Made by a program: the position numbers and the translations under genes. A model generated the notes under the pieces. The model was not told the origin of the DNA. It did not search any database and was given only the letters and a program-made list of their open reading frames with translations. This document shows positions 21,504-31,242 of a stretch of DNA of 63,421 nucleotides, in pieces. How positions within the stretch are numbered: position 1 is the first letter of the stretch; each line of letters begins with the position of its first letter. Source of the DNA: Limobrevibacterium gyesilva. Its GTDB lineage: Bacteria; Pseudomonadota; Alphaproteobacteria; Acetobacterales; Acetobacteraceae. The stretch spans positions 1 to 63,421 of the forward strand of contig NZ_JAPDNT010000028.1 in the NCBI RefSeq assembly GCF_025989185.1, given 5' to 3'.

Positions 21504-22961
21504 TCAACCCATCCAGGCGCGCAGATCGCCCACCAGCGCGCCCAGCGAGGGTTCGTGCAGGTACATCATGTGCCCGGCGTCATAGTAGGTCATGGCGATG
21601 CGCCCGGCGTCGATGCCGTTGCCGGCGATGGTGTTCTCCGCCGCATGGAACGGTGTGGCGAGATCGTACAGCCCGTTGGCCATCAGCACCCGCAGGCCCG
21701 GGTTCTCGCGCAGCAGCTTGCCCAGCACCGGCGCCACGTTCACGTAGCCCGGCCAGCGCGGCGTGTCGTCCTTGCGCGGACCCAGCCAGTCCCATTTCAG
21801 CAGCGCCTCGCGGTTGAACACCATATAGGGCCGGTTCCAGCCGATCCCGAGGCCGCGCGTCAGGTGGTCGTTGATCGCGGTCACATAGGCGCTGTCGACG
21901 GCGTAGGAGGAGGCATCGGTGTCCGGCAGCTCGCCGGCGTCGTCGTAGTCGCGCCCGGTGTAGCGGGTGTCGAACCGGCCCACGGTCAGGCCGGTGTCGC
22001 GCAGCAGCTCCTTGCGGAAGCGCGTCGGCTCGATGCGCAGGCGGGTGCGCTCCAGCCAGGTCTCGGACAGGCCGGTCAGGCGCGACAGCTTGCGCAGCAC
22101 GCGCTGCTGCCGGGCAGGGGCGAGGCGGCTGCCGGCCACCAGGGCGGGCAGGTATTCCTCCATGGCGAAGCGGCGCGCCTCGTCCAGGAAGGCGTCGCGC
22201 CCGTCCGGGGCCGTCGCCAGCCCGTAATGCAGCGCCGTGGCGGCGTAGGTGGGCATGAACGACACGTCGGCCAGCGGGTTGCCGCGCTCGAACCGGGCGG
22301 TGTGGAAGTCCAGGATCGCCGAGATCAGCGCGATGCCGTTGAACGCCACGCCCGCGAGCCCGCCGGCCAGCTTGCCGGCCACCGCCACGGCGCGGGTGGT
22401 GCCGTAGCTCTCGCCGCACAGATAGCGCGGCGAGGCCCAGCGGCGATGCACCGTCAGCCAGGTCTTGATGAACTCGGCCACCAGCTCGGCATCGGCGTCC
22501 AGCCCCCAGGCGTCCTCCGGCTTGGCGGCGCCGAGCATGCGGCTGTAGCCGGTGCCCGGCGGATCGACGAACACCAGGTCGGTCTTGTCGAGGTTGCACA
22601 GCTCGTTGTCGACGATGCCGTAGGGGCCGCTGCCGGCCGGCGTGCCGTCGCTGGGCACCACGATCCGGCGCGGGCCCAGCGCGCCCATATGCAGCCACAG
22701 CGAGGCGGAGCCGGGCCCGCCGTTGAACACGAACGTCACCGGCCGGGTTTCCGGCGCCGCGTCGTCCACGAGGTAGCTGAACGAGAACACGCTGGCGCGC
22801 GGCTCTCCCTTGGCGTCCGGCAGGTGCGTCTCCGCGGCAAGGCAGCGATAGGCGAGGCCGGTGCCGTGGAAGGTGCCGTCGTGGCGGGTCTCGAAGCTGG
22901 CCGGTGCGGCGGGCGGGGGTGCGGTCGGCGCGGCGGGCGCGCTGGTGGGCTCGGTGGTCAT
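21504..22961 (-). CDS. S10 family serine carboxypeptidase
   Basis: 485 aa alpha/beta-hydrolase peptidase. Seen: NGGPGSASLW oxyanion region at 80-89, DPPGTGYSRM, nucleophile Ser185 in CGESYGTTR, catalytic Asp433 in NGLYDLATP and His464 in DAGHMMY. It removes C-terminal residues from peptides. The first 22 residues are Pro/Ala/Thr-rich and do not look like a signal peptide, so location is uncertain. Divergent from an M16 peptidase gene with a 150-bp gap. Confidence 0.92.
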   Translation of the reverse strand: MTTEPTSAPAAPTAPPPAAPASFETRHDGTFHGTGLAYRCLAAETHLPDAKGEPRASVFSFSYLVDDAAPETRPVTFVFNGGPGSASLWLHMGALGPRRIVVPSDGTPAGSGPYGIVDNELCNLDKTDLVFVDPPGTGYSRMLGAAKPEDAWGLDADAELVAEFIKTWLTVHRRWASPRYLCGESYGTTRAVAVAGKLAGGLAGVAFNGIALISAILDFHTARFERGNPLADVSFMPTYAATALHYGLATAPDGRDAFLDEARRFAMEEYLPALVAGSRLAPARQQRVLRKLSRLTGLSETWLERTRLRIEPTRFRKELLRDTGLTVGRFDTRYTGRDYDDAGELPDTDASSYAVDSAYVTAINDHLTRGLGIGWNRPYMVFNREALLKWDWLGPRKDDTPRWPGYVNVAPVLGKLLRENPGLRVLMANGLYDLATPFHAAENTIAGNGIDAGRIAMTYYDAGHMMYLHEPSLGALVGDLRAWMG

Positions 22962-23111
22962 CTTGCCTCGGGTCGGAGGTGGAGAACGTGCGGCGGCGGC
23001 GGCCGGGTTCGCTTATGGTCCGGACCGTTGCGGCGCCGGTGGACAGTATCGGGCAGCCGGAGGACGATGGCGAGTGGGCACCCCCCACCCGGCTGTGCAA
23101 GGGAGACCAGC

Positions 23112-24380
23112 ATGCAGATCGACCAGACGACGCTTCCAGGCGGCCTGACGGTGGTGACCGCGCGGCTGCCGGCGTTCGAGACCGTGGCCGTCATGGTCGT
23201 GGTGCGCGCGGGCTCGCGCGACGAGCACGCGGGCAACAGCGGCGTCGCGCATTTCCTGGAGCACATGGCCTTCAAGGGCACCGCCACCCGCTCGGCCTTC
23301 GACATCGCCATCGACATCGAGTGCATGGGCGCGTCGATCAACGCCTTCACCTCGCAGGAGATCACCGCCTACCACATCGTCGGCCTGAAGGACGCGGTGG
23401 CCGAGGCGGTGGCAATCCTCGGCGACGTGCTCACCCAGTCGCGCTACGCCGCCGAGGACGTCGATCTCGAACGCGGCGTGATCGCGCAGGAGATCGCGCG
23501 CAACGGCGACGATCCGAACGCGCTGTGCATCAAGGGCTTCGTCGCCACCGCCTACCCCGACCAGCCGCTCGGCCGCCCGGTGCTGGGCGATCCCGCGTTC
23601 GTCGCCGGCGCGACGCGCGACGACCTGCTGGCCTTCATCGGCCGCAACTACGTGACCGGGAACATGGTCGTGACCGCGACCGGCGATGTCGACCACGCCT
23701 GGCTGCTCGATCTCGTCGGCCGCCACTTCGCTGCGATCCCCGCGGGTCCCGCACCGGATGGCCGCGCCGCGCCGCGCTATGCCGGCGGCTTTCATCGCGA
23801 TCAGCGCAGCGACTTCAAGCAGGTGAACCTCGTGCTCGGCTTCCCCTCGGTGCCGGTGGATGCGCCGGGGTTCTTCGCCCACAAGATGCTGTCGGCCGCC
23901 TTGGGCGGCGGCATGTCCTCGCCGCTGTTCCAGGAGGTGCGGCAGAAGCGTGGGCTGGTCTACGGCGTGGGCGCCGGCTCCAACCACGGCAGCGATTTCG
24001 GCCTGGTGCTGATCCAGGCCGGCACCACGCCGGACAAGCTCGCCACCTGCCTGGAAGTGGCCTGCACGGAAGCGCTGCGGGTGAGCGATGCGGTGCAGGA
24101 GAGGGATTTCATGCGCGCCCGCAACCACCTGCTGGCGGAGCTGGCGACGGTGAAGGAGCGTCCGTTCCAGCTCGCGATCTACCTGGCCGGTCAGTTCTTC
24201 CGCCACGGCCGCGCCACCGGCCCGGAAGTGGACCTTGCCGCCGTGCGGGCGGTGCCGGTGGAGGACCTGAAGCGGGCGGCCGAGACGCTGTTCGCGTGCG
24301 CACCGACGCTGTCGATGGTGGGACCGGTGGGGGAGGCCGATTATTTCGGCATTGTCACTGGGGTGCTTGGCGGAGAATGA
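23112..24380 (+). CDS. M16 family zinc metallopeptidase (processing-peptidase-like)
   Basis: 422 aa. Inverted zinc motif HFLEH (His47, Glu50, His51) with the third ligand Glu127, the standard 76-residue spacing of active M16 enzymes such as the beta subunit of mitochondrial processing peptidase. The C-terminal half has the ALGGGMSSPLFQEVRQKRGLVYGV block. ATG at 23112 is chosen at the start of homology. A single active-type subunit with no inactive partner gene beside it, so probably a homodimer. Confidence 0.93.
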   Translation: MQIDQTTLPGGLTVVTARLPAFETVAVMVVVRAGSRDEHAGNSGVAHFLEHMAFKGTATRSAFDIAIDIECMGASINAFTSQEITAYHIVGLKDAVAEAVAILGDVLTQSRYAAEDVDLERGVIAQEIARNGDDPNALCIKGFVATAYPDQPLGRPVLGDPAFVAGATRDDLLAFIGRNYVTGNMVVTATGDVDHAWLLDLVGRHFAAIPAGPAPDGRAAPRYAGGFHRDQRSDFKQVNLVLGFPSVPVDAPGFFAHKMLSAALGGGMSSPLFQEVRQKRGLVYGVGAGSNHGSDFGLVLIQAGTTPDKLATCLEVACTEALRVSDAVQERDFMRARNHLLAELATVKERPFQLAIYLAGQFFRHGRATGPEVDLAAVRAVPVEDLKRAAETLFACAPTLSMVGPVGEADYFGIVTGVLGGE

Positions 24381-24461
24381 CATAACGGAATCGTGATGAG
24401 CGCCGGCAGCCGTTGGCGATCGCGCAGGCGCGCCGCGTGGCCGCTGCCCGTCCGGCGCCCG

Positions 24462-24479
24462 TGCCGTTCCGACACGGCA
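24462..24479. repeat. Short inverted repeat downstream of the M16 gene
   Basis: TGCCGT and ACGGCA arms around a 6-base loop, 80 bp after the peptidase stop. Possible weak terminator. Nothing else is recognised in the 217-bp gap at 24381-24597. Confidence 0.3.
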
Positions 24480-24597
24480 ATACCTGCATCCGACGCTTTG
24501 CAGGCCCTGCCGCGTAAGCCAGTATAGCCGACATGTCAGTCGGCGGCGCAGGGCCGAGGTGCCCGGGTCATGCGTGCCGCCCGGGGGGAGTGGACCA

Positions 24598-25080
24598 ATG
24601 GCGCAGGCCGAATACGAACTTGCCATCGAGCGCTACATCGATGCGCCACCCGACATTGTGTTCAAGGTCTGGACCGAACGCCTTGAAGAATGGTGGGCGC
24701 CGAAGCCCTGGACCACCAGGCTCATCGAGCAGGATCTGCGGGCTGGTGGGCGCTCGGCGATGATCATGAGCGGCCCGGACGGTTCGACCTCGCCCATGGA
24801 GGGCGTCATACTCGAAGTCGTGCCCAACGAGAGGATCGTGTTGACCGATGCCTTCACGGCCGGTTGGATCCCGCAGACGCCCTTCATGGTCGCCGTCATG
24901 ACCTTCACGCCTCACGGAAGTGGGACACTTTATCGCGCCGCTTCGCGTCACTGGAACGAAGCTGCGCACAAGCAGCATGAATCGATGGGCTTCAAGGAAG
25001 GCTGGGGGATTGTCGCGGGGCAGCTCGCGGAACTCGCCGAAGCGGAGGCAAAGCAGGGCGCGCGAATCCCGGGCCGTTAG
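24598..25080 (+). CDS. SRPBCC / AHSA1-domain protein
   Basis: 160 aa. Fits the activator-of-Hsp90 homologue 1-like START fold: IERYIDAPPDIVFKVWTE opening, EEWWAPKPWTT, FTAGWIPQTPFM, MTFTPHGSGTLYRA and the C-terminal helix EGWGIVAGQLAELAE. The fold binds hydrophobic ligands; many members are uncharacterised or paired with ArsR-type regulators, which are absent here. The ATG at 24598 is chosen because it begins the domain. Confidence 0.88.
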   Translation: MAQAEYELAIERYIDAPPDIVFKVWTERLEEWWAPKPWTTRLIEQDLRAGGRSAMIMSGPDGSTSPMEGVILEVVPNERIVLTDAFTAGWIPQTPFMVAVMTFTPHGSGTLYRAASRHWNEAAHKQHESMGFKEGWGIVAGQLAELAEAEAKQGARIPGR

Positions 25081-25157
25081 CTCCGCGCCGCCTGCATGCT
25101 GACGGATGGCGGGAGCGAGCAGCGGGTCGCGATGCCAATGCTGCGATCGACCATCCA

Positions 25158-26432
25158 CTAGGCGTCCCTCCGCTTGCGCGACAGCCCCAGCCCCTGCCGA
25201 TCTTCCTCCAATGCCACAACCTGATCCTGGTCATCGAAGGCGGAGCGCCCGACGCTCAGATTCAAATGGTCGATATACCGCCGCACCGCCTCGCGACGCG
25301 CCTCGGTGGCAACGGCTTCGCTGAGTCCGACAAGCACCGAGCGCAGCCGTCGCATCACCTGCACCGATGTCGCCCCGAATTGCCGGATCTCGTCGAACGA
25401 CAGCGCCAGATAGTCCTGCCATGTCGGCGTGGGGAAGATCAGCCGAAGCGCGCCGCCCGCATCTCGCGCGCGCCCGGTGTCCAGCCGCCGGCGCCCGAGC
25501 CGCCGCAGCAGATCCTCGATCTGATCCAGCGCCTGCACCGCCGTCGTCGGGTCGTTGACGGCCGGCGACAGCGCGCGGATCGCGATATCCACCAGAAGGC
25601 GAATGGCATATTTCGGATCCTGCTCGAAGGTGCGCGACGTCGAGAGGTGAACGGCGCGCATCAGCGCCCGCTCCGGCAGGCTCTGTGCCGCGCCGTGCAC
25701 GCGCAGCAGCATCGTGTCCTCCACCAGCGTCTCGCCGACACCGCACTCGATCACGACCACCGCGCCCGCGCCCTGCGCCAGCCGAACCAGCGCATCGATA
25801 TCGAACCTGGCGATCACGCGCGGCTCGCCGGAATAGCTCAGTGTCTGCGTCTGCGCGCCGAGCGCGACGGCCGTCTCCGTCTCGTCCTGCCCGCCGGCAC
25901 TGGCGTTGTCCGCGATGCGGGGGAACATCGCGCGGATCACGGCGCGGCCTTGCGCTCCGATGACCCGCAGCACGTTGTGGATCTGCAGAATGTCGAGGCT
26001 GCGGATCAACAGCGAGAAAGCCAGCATGCTGACGACGAGCAGGACGACGACCAGCATGGTCGAGAACAGCGGCACGATTCCGGACCCCCCGCGATCGGTC
26101 CAGGCCAGTGCCACGAGCGAATAGGTGAACGTCGCGAAGAAGATGCCGAGTGTGTGATACAGCGCCGGATTATTGACGAACATGATGACGAGCCGCGGCG
26201 AGTAGGCAACCGCGCTGAACTGCACCGTCACGAAGGCGATCGCGAACACGATGCCGGTGAGCGCGATCATGCCGGAGCTCACCGCCGAGAAGAATGCGAG
26301 TGCGGCGCCGACCGACATGTGATGCGTATAGGCGCCGAGATAGGCCTGCTCCAGCCGCGGCAGGATCGTGCCGGCGGCCACGCTCGTGGCCATGTACACC
26401 ATCGGAGTCAGCCAGAGGGGCATGGATCTCAT
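25158..26432 (-). CDS. DUF2254 membrane protein
   Basis: 424 aa from the ATG at 26432, which has GGAG 9 bases upstream; a GTG at 26504 gives 24 more residues. Four hydrophobic helices in the first 170 residues, then a soluble domain containing SYSGEPRVIARFDIDAL, RTFEQDPKYAIRLLVDIAIRALSPAVNDPTTAVQALD (the DUF2254 hallmark) and a charged C-terminus. The family's function is unknown; the conserved core resembles a channel or sensor with a cytosolic regulatory region. Confidence 0.85.
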   Translation of the reverse strand: MRSMPLWLTPMVYMATSVAAGTILPRLEQAYLGAYTHHMSVGAALAFFSAVSSGMIALTGIVFAIAFVTVQFSAVAYSPRLVIMFVNNPALYHTLGIFFATFTYSLVALAWTDRGGSGIVPLFSTMLVVVLLVVSMLAFSLLIRSLDILQIHNVLRVIGAQGRAVIRAMFPRIADNASAGGQDETETAVALGAQTQTLSYSGEPRVIARFDIDALVRLAQGAGAVVVIECGVGETLVEDTMLLRVHGAAQSLPERALMRAVHLSTSRTFEQDPKYAIRLLVDIAIRALSPAVNDPTTAVQALDQIEDLLRRLGRRRLDTGRARDAGGALRLIFPTPTWQDYLALSFDEIRQFGATSVQVMRRLRSVLVGLSEAVATEARREAVRRYIDHLNLSVGRSAFDDQDQVVALEEDRQGLGLSRKRRDA

Positions 26433-26594
26433 GTCCGTCGCTCCGGGCGGCCGTGGTTGGTCAGAGGCGCCGGCGAATTTCCCAGCCAGCCCATCCGATA
26501 TCACATCCGGCGGCGCGCCGGGGTGTTATCCGGATGATCGGGCGCCGCCATGCGCAAAGGCTGCCAGGACCGACCGCCAGGGCCGCAATGCGCC

Positions 26595-27551
<957 letters not shown>

Positions 27552-27788
27552 TTACGTCGCAAATTTGACCAGCGGCGCGGTTATCTTGCAATAACGCCGC
27601 CCCGGCGGGTCATCGCGGTGTTGCGGCCGGACAGGCCGGCAATTGTTGTGGCAGCGCGTCAGACGGGCTAGGCTTACCTCAAGGCAAGCCGCTTCCGACG
27701 CGCGACCCGATTTGCGCCGCGAGGCCCGGCCACCGGGTATCATCCATGCGCAAGGCGGGGCGAATGGCTCAGGCAGGAGGGCACGACC

Positions 27789-29183
27789 ATGCCGACCTGG
27801 ACGCCGGACCCGACATTCTACCCCTCACCGCGCATGGCCATGAAGGCGCCCGCGGAGCGGCTCGCCTATGTCGCGAGCTTCGATCCCACGCGCCAGCTCC
27901 CGGACGCGATCGCCGTGGTCGATGTCGCGCCCGACTCGGCCACCTACGCGCACGTGGTCGGAACCGTGGCCATGCCGAATACCGGCGACGAACTGCACCA
28001 TTTCGGCTGGAACGCCTGCAGTTCCTGCCTGTGCCCGAACGCGCCGCACCCGCACGCCGAGCGCCGCTACCTCGTCGTGCCCGGCCTGCGCTCGTCGCGG
28101 ATCCACATCCTCGACACCAAGGCAAACCCGCGCGAGCCGAGCATCGTCCGGGTGCTGGAGCCCGGGGAGGTTGCGGAGCGGTCCGGCTACACGCGCCCGC
28201 ACACGATCCATTGCGGGCCGGAGGGCATCTATGTCGCGGCCCTCGCCAACACGCGCGGCGAGGCGCCCGGCGGCGTCTTCCTGATGGATCACGAAACCTT
28301 CGACATCCGCGGCCGCTGGGAGATCGACCGCGGGCCGCAGCAGCTTGCCTACGACGTGTGGTGGCACCTCGGCCACGACACCCTGGTGACGAGCGAATGG
28401 GGCCTGCCGGCAACGTTCGAGAACGGGCTGGTCCCCGAGGTCCTGCTGGGCGGCCAGTACGGCCACAGGCTGCATTTCTGGGATCTGCACGCGCGCAAGC
28501 ACACGCAGGAGATCGACCTCGGCGCCGAGAACCAGCTCGTCTTCGAGCTCCGCCCGGCGCACGACCCGACCAGGGCCTATGGCTTCGTCAACTCGGTGGT
28601 CAGCCTCAAGGACCTCTCCGCCTCGATCTGGACCTGGTATCGCGAGAACGGCGCCTGGGCGGCGAGAAAGGTCATCGAGATCCCGGCCGAGCCCGCCGAC
28701 CCCGCCTTGCTGCCGCCCATACTCAAGGGCTTCAAGGCGGTGCCGCCGTTCGTCACCGACATCGACCTCTCCATGGACGACCGCTTCCTCTACGTCGCGT
28801 GCTGGGGCACCGGCGATTTGCGCCAGTACGACGTGTCCGATCCGTTCGCGCCGAAGCTCGCCGGCACGGTCAGGATCGGCGGCGTCGTCTCCCGCGCGAC
28901 CCATCCGAAGGCCGCCGGCGCCCCGCTCAATGGCGGGCCGCAGATGGTGGAGATCAGCCGTGACGGGCGGCGCGTCTATTTCACCAACTCGCTCTACGGC
29001 GCGATCGACGCGCAGTTGTATCCCGACGGGCTCGACGGCTGGATGGTGAAGCTCGACGCCGGGAGAAACGGCGGCATCGCCTTCGACCCGGACTTCTTCG
29101 TCCAGTGGCCGAAGACGCACCGGCCGCATCAGGTGCGCCTCGAAGGCGGCGACTGCTCCTCGGATTCCTACTGCTACCCATGA
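27789..29183 (+). CDS. mtoX: Selenium-binding protein 56 family / methanethiol oxidase
   Basis: 464 aa beta-propeller protein of the SBP56/SELENBP1 family. Bacterial MtoX oxidises methanethiol to formaldehyde, sulfide and peroxide with copper. Seen: HHFGWNACSSCLCPN (about 70-84) with the family cysteines at 77, 80 and 82, RPHTIHCGPEGIYV, SEWGLP, GHRLHFWDL, FVTDIDLSMDDRFLYVACWGTGDLRQYDVS and a C-terminal HRPHQVRLEGGDCSSDSYCYP-like end. No signal peptide is visible, whereas characterised methylotroph MtoX enzymes are described as periplasmic. The membrane protein behind it is probably co-transcribed (40-bp gap). Confidence 0.9.
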   Translation: MPTWTPDPTFYPSPRMAMKAPAERLAYVASFDPTRQLPDAIAVVDVAPDSATYAHVVGTVAMPNTGDELHHFGWNACSSCLCPNAPHPHAERRYLVVPGLRSSRIHILDTKANPREPSIVRVLEPGEVAERSGYTRPHTIHCGPEGIYVAALANTRGEAPGGVFLMDHETFDIRGRWEIDRGPQQLAYDVWWHLGHDTLVTSEWGLPATFENGLVPEVLLGGQYGHRLHFWDLHARKHTQEIDLGAENQLVFELRPAHDPTRAYGFVNSVVSLKDLSASIWTWYRENGAWAARKVIEIPAEPADPALLPPILKGFKAVPPFVTDIDLSMDDRFLYVACWGTGDLRQYDVSDPFAPKLAGTVRIGGVVSRATHPKAAGAPLNGGPQMVEISRDGRRVYFTNSLYGAIDAQLYPDGLDGWMVKLDAGRNGGIAFDPDFFVQWPKTHRPHQVRLEGGDCSSDSYCYP

Positions 29184-29223
29184 GATCCGGACTGGCGCGG
29201 CCGCAACCCCGCGCGCAACCGCG

Positions 29224-29850
29224 ATGGCCATAGGCGGCGCCTGGCCCTGGCTCGCCCTTGCCGGCCTCGGCATGTTCCATGGCCTCAATCCGGCGATGGG
29301 CTGGCTGTTTGCCGTGGCCCTCGGCCTGCACCGGGGCAGCCGCAAGGCGGTCCTGCTGGCGCTGCCGCCCATGGCGCTCGGGCACGCAGTTTCGATCTGG
29401 CTCGTGGCCACGTCGGTGATGGCATTGGGCGCGGTGATCGACGCGAAACCCCTGCACGCGGCCACCGGCGCGATCCTCGTGCTCTGGGCCGCGTATCACT
29501 GGCTCTACGGCCACCGCCATCGCGTGCGCGTCGGCCTGACGACAGGCCTCGCGGGCCTCGTGCTGTGGTCGTTCCTGATGGCGACCGCGCACGGCGCCGG
29601 GCTGATGCTGGTGCCGGCGCTGATGCCGCTCTGCGCGGGCAGCCCGGTCATCGGCGCGGGATCGCTGCCGGTCGCTCTCGCGGCGGTGGGCGTGCACACG
29701 CTCGCGACGCTGGCCGTGACCGGGCTGATCGCCTTCGTCGTCTATGACTGGCTCGGCCTGGCGGTCCTGAAGCGGGGCTGGGTCAACTTCGATCTGCTAT
29801 GGACCGGCGCGCTGGCCGCAACCGGCCTGGCGCTGACCCTCACGGCCTGA
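29224..29850 (+). CDS. Conserved hypothetical six-helix membrane protein next to mtoX
   Basis: 208 aa, about six hydrophobic helices with His-containing motifs in or near them: FHGLNPAMGWLFAVALGLHR (about 18-37), GHAVS, YHWLYGHRHR, MATAHGAGLML and GVHTLATL. The pattern recalls small cation/metal transporters of the NicO/UreH/LysE type, but I cannot assign a family. Adjacency to the copper-dependent SBP56 enzyme suggests metal supply or product export; this is inference. Confidence 0.75.
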   Translation: MAIGGAWPWLALAGLGMFHGLNPAMGWLFAVALGLHRGSRKAVLLALPPMALGHAVSIWLVATSVMALGAVIDAKPLHAATGAILVLWAAYHWLYGHRHRVRVGLTTGLAGLVLWSFLMATAHGAGLMLVPALMPLCAGSPVIGAGSLPVALAAVGVHTLATLAVTGLIAFVVYDWLGLAVLKRGWVNFDLLWTGALAATGLALTLTA

Positions 29851-29902
29851 TGCCAACGGCCCTTGACGATGACCCTTCCATCGTCAAGGGCCGTTGGCAT
29901 CA
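29848..29902. terminator. Perfect 24-bp inverted repeat between convergent genes
   Basis: Arms 29848-29871 and 29879-29902 pair perfectly around a 7-base loop. The first three bases are the TGA of the membrane protein gene and the last three are the der stop, so the stem begins and ends with stop codons. Likely a bidirectional terminator. Confidence 0.85.
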
Positions 29903-31234
29903 TTCGTCCGCGTACGGATTCCTTGTGCCGCGGAACTGTAGCCGGATCGGCGTGCCCGGCAGGCCGAACGTGTCGCGCAGGGAGTTCACGAGGTAGCGCT
30001 GGTAGTCCTCGGGCGTCTGCTCGGCGCGGGTGCCGAACACGATGAAGGTGGGCGGCCGCGCCTTCGGCTGGGTGATGTAGCGCAGCTTCAGCCGCCGCCC
30101 GTCCACCAGCGGCAGCTGGTGGCGTTCCAGCGCGTCCTCGAACCAGCGGTTCAGCGCGCCGGTGGCGATGCGGGTGTTCCACACCGCATGCGCCTTGCGG
30201 ATCGCCGGCAGCAGCTTGTCCACGCCCTGGCCGGTCAGCGCCGACAGCGTCACCACCGGGATGCCCGGCATCTGCGCGAGACTCGTCTGCAGCCGGTCGG
30301 AGACGGCGCGCCGCGCGGCGTTGCGGTCGGGCACCGCGTCCCATTTGTTCAGCGCGATCACGCAGGCGCGGCCCTCGCGCTCCACCAGCCGGGCGAGCTG
30401 CAGGTCCTGGTCGTGGATGCCGTCCAGCGCGTCGACCGCCAGCACCACCACTTCGGCCATCTTCAGCGCCTCGATCGAGGCGCTGACCGACATCTTCTCC
30501 AACGGCTGCTCGATGCGCGCACGCCGGCGCAGGCCGGCAGTGTCCACCAGCTCGATTTCGGTGCCGTCGGCATCGGTGAAGCGCACGGCCACGGCGTCGC
30601 GGGTCAGGCCCGGCTCCGGCCCGGTGATCATCCGCTCCTCGCCCAGCAGGCGGTTGAGCAGGGTGGACTTGCCGGCGTTGGGGCGGCCGATGATGGCGAG
30701 CTTCAGCGGTCGCTCGCCGGCCGGTTCCGCATCCGAATTATCCGGCACCCGGTCGGCGATCTCGCCCATCAGGTCGGCGAGCCCGTCGCCGTGCTCGGCC
30801 GAGACGCCGATCGGCGTGCCCAGGCCCAGCGAGAACGCCTCCAGCGCCGCATTGGCGCCGGCGCGGCCCTCGGCCTTGTTCACCACCAGCAGCACCGGCC
30901 GGTTCTGGCGACGCAGCCAGGCGGCGAAATGCTCGTCGGCCGGGGTGATGCCGGCGCGGCCATCGACCACGAACAGCACCAGATCGGCCTCTGACACCGC
31001 CGCCTCGGAGGAGGCGCGCATGCGCCCGAACAGCGTCTCGGGGGCCGCTTCCTCCAGCCCCGCGGTGTCCACCAGCCGCACCGTCTTGCCGCGCAACTGG
31101 GCGGTGGCGTCCTTGCGGTCGCGGGTCACGCCGGGCGTGTCGGACACCAGCGCATGGCGCCGGCCCGCCAGCTTGTTGAACAGCGTCGATTTCCCAACGT
31201 TGGGGCGGCCAGCGATCACAACGGTGGGGATCAT
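29900..31234 (-). CDS. der: Ribosome biogenesis GTPase Der (EngA)
   Basis: 444 aa with two consecutive GTPase domains and a C-terminal KH-like domain, needed for 50S subunit maturation. G1 motifs GRPNVGKST (about 8-16) and GRPNAGKST (about 188-196); G3 DTPGVTRD/DTAGLEEA and DTAGLRRRARI; G4 NKAE in the first domain and NKWD in the second. ATG at 31234, 8 bp after the bamB stop, as in the conserved yfgM-bamB-der cluster. Confidence 0.97.
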   Translation of the reverse strand: MIPTVVIAGRPNVGKSTLFNKLAGRRHALVSDTPGVTRDRKDATAQLRGKTVRLVDTAGLEEAAPETLFGRMRASSEAAVSEADLVLFVVDGRAGITPADEHFAAWLRRQNRPVLLVVNKAEGRAGANAALEAFSLGLGTPIGVSAEHGDGLADLMGEIADRVPDNSDAEPAGERPLKLAIIGRPNAGKSTLLNRLLGEERMITGPEPGLTRDAVAVRFTDADGTEIELVDTAGLRRRARIEQPLEKMSVSASIEALKMAEVVVLAVDALDGIHDQDLQLARLVEREGRACVIALNKWDAVPDRNAARRAVSDRLQTSLAQMPGIPVVTLSALTGQGVDKLLPAIRKAHAVWNTRIATGALNRWFEDALERHQLPLVDGRRLKLRYITQPKARPPTFIVFGTRAEQTPEDYQRYLVNSLRDTFGLPGTPIRLQFRGTRNPYADE

Positions 31235-31242
31235 GGGCGGGC

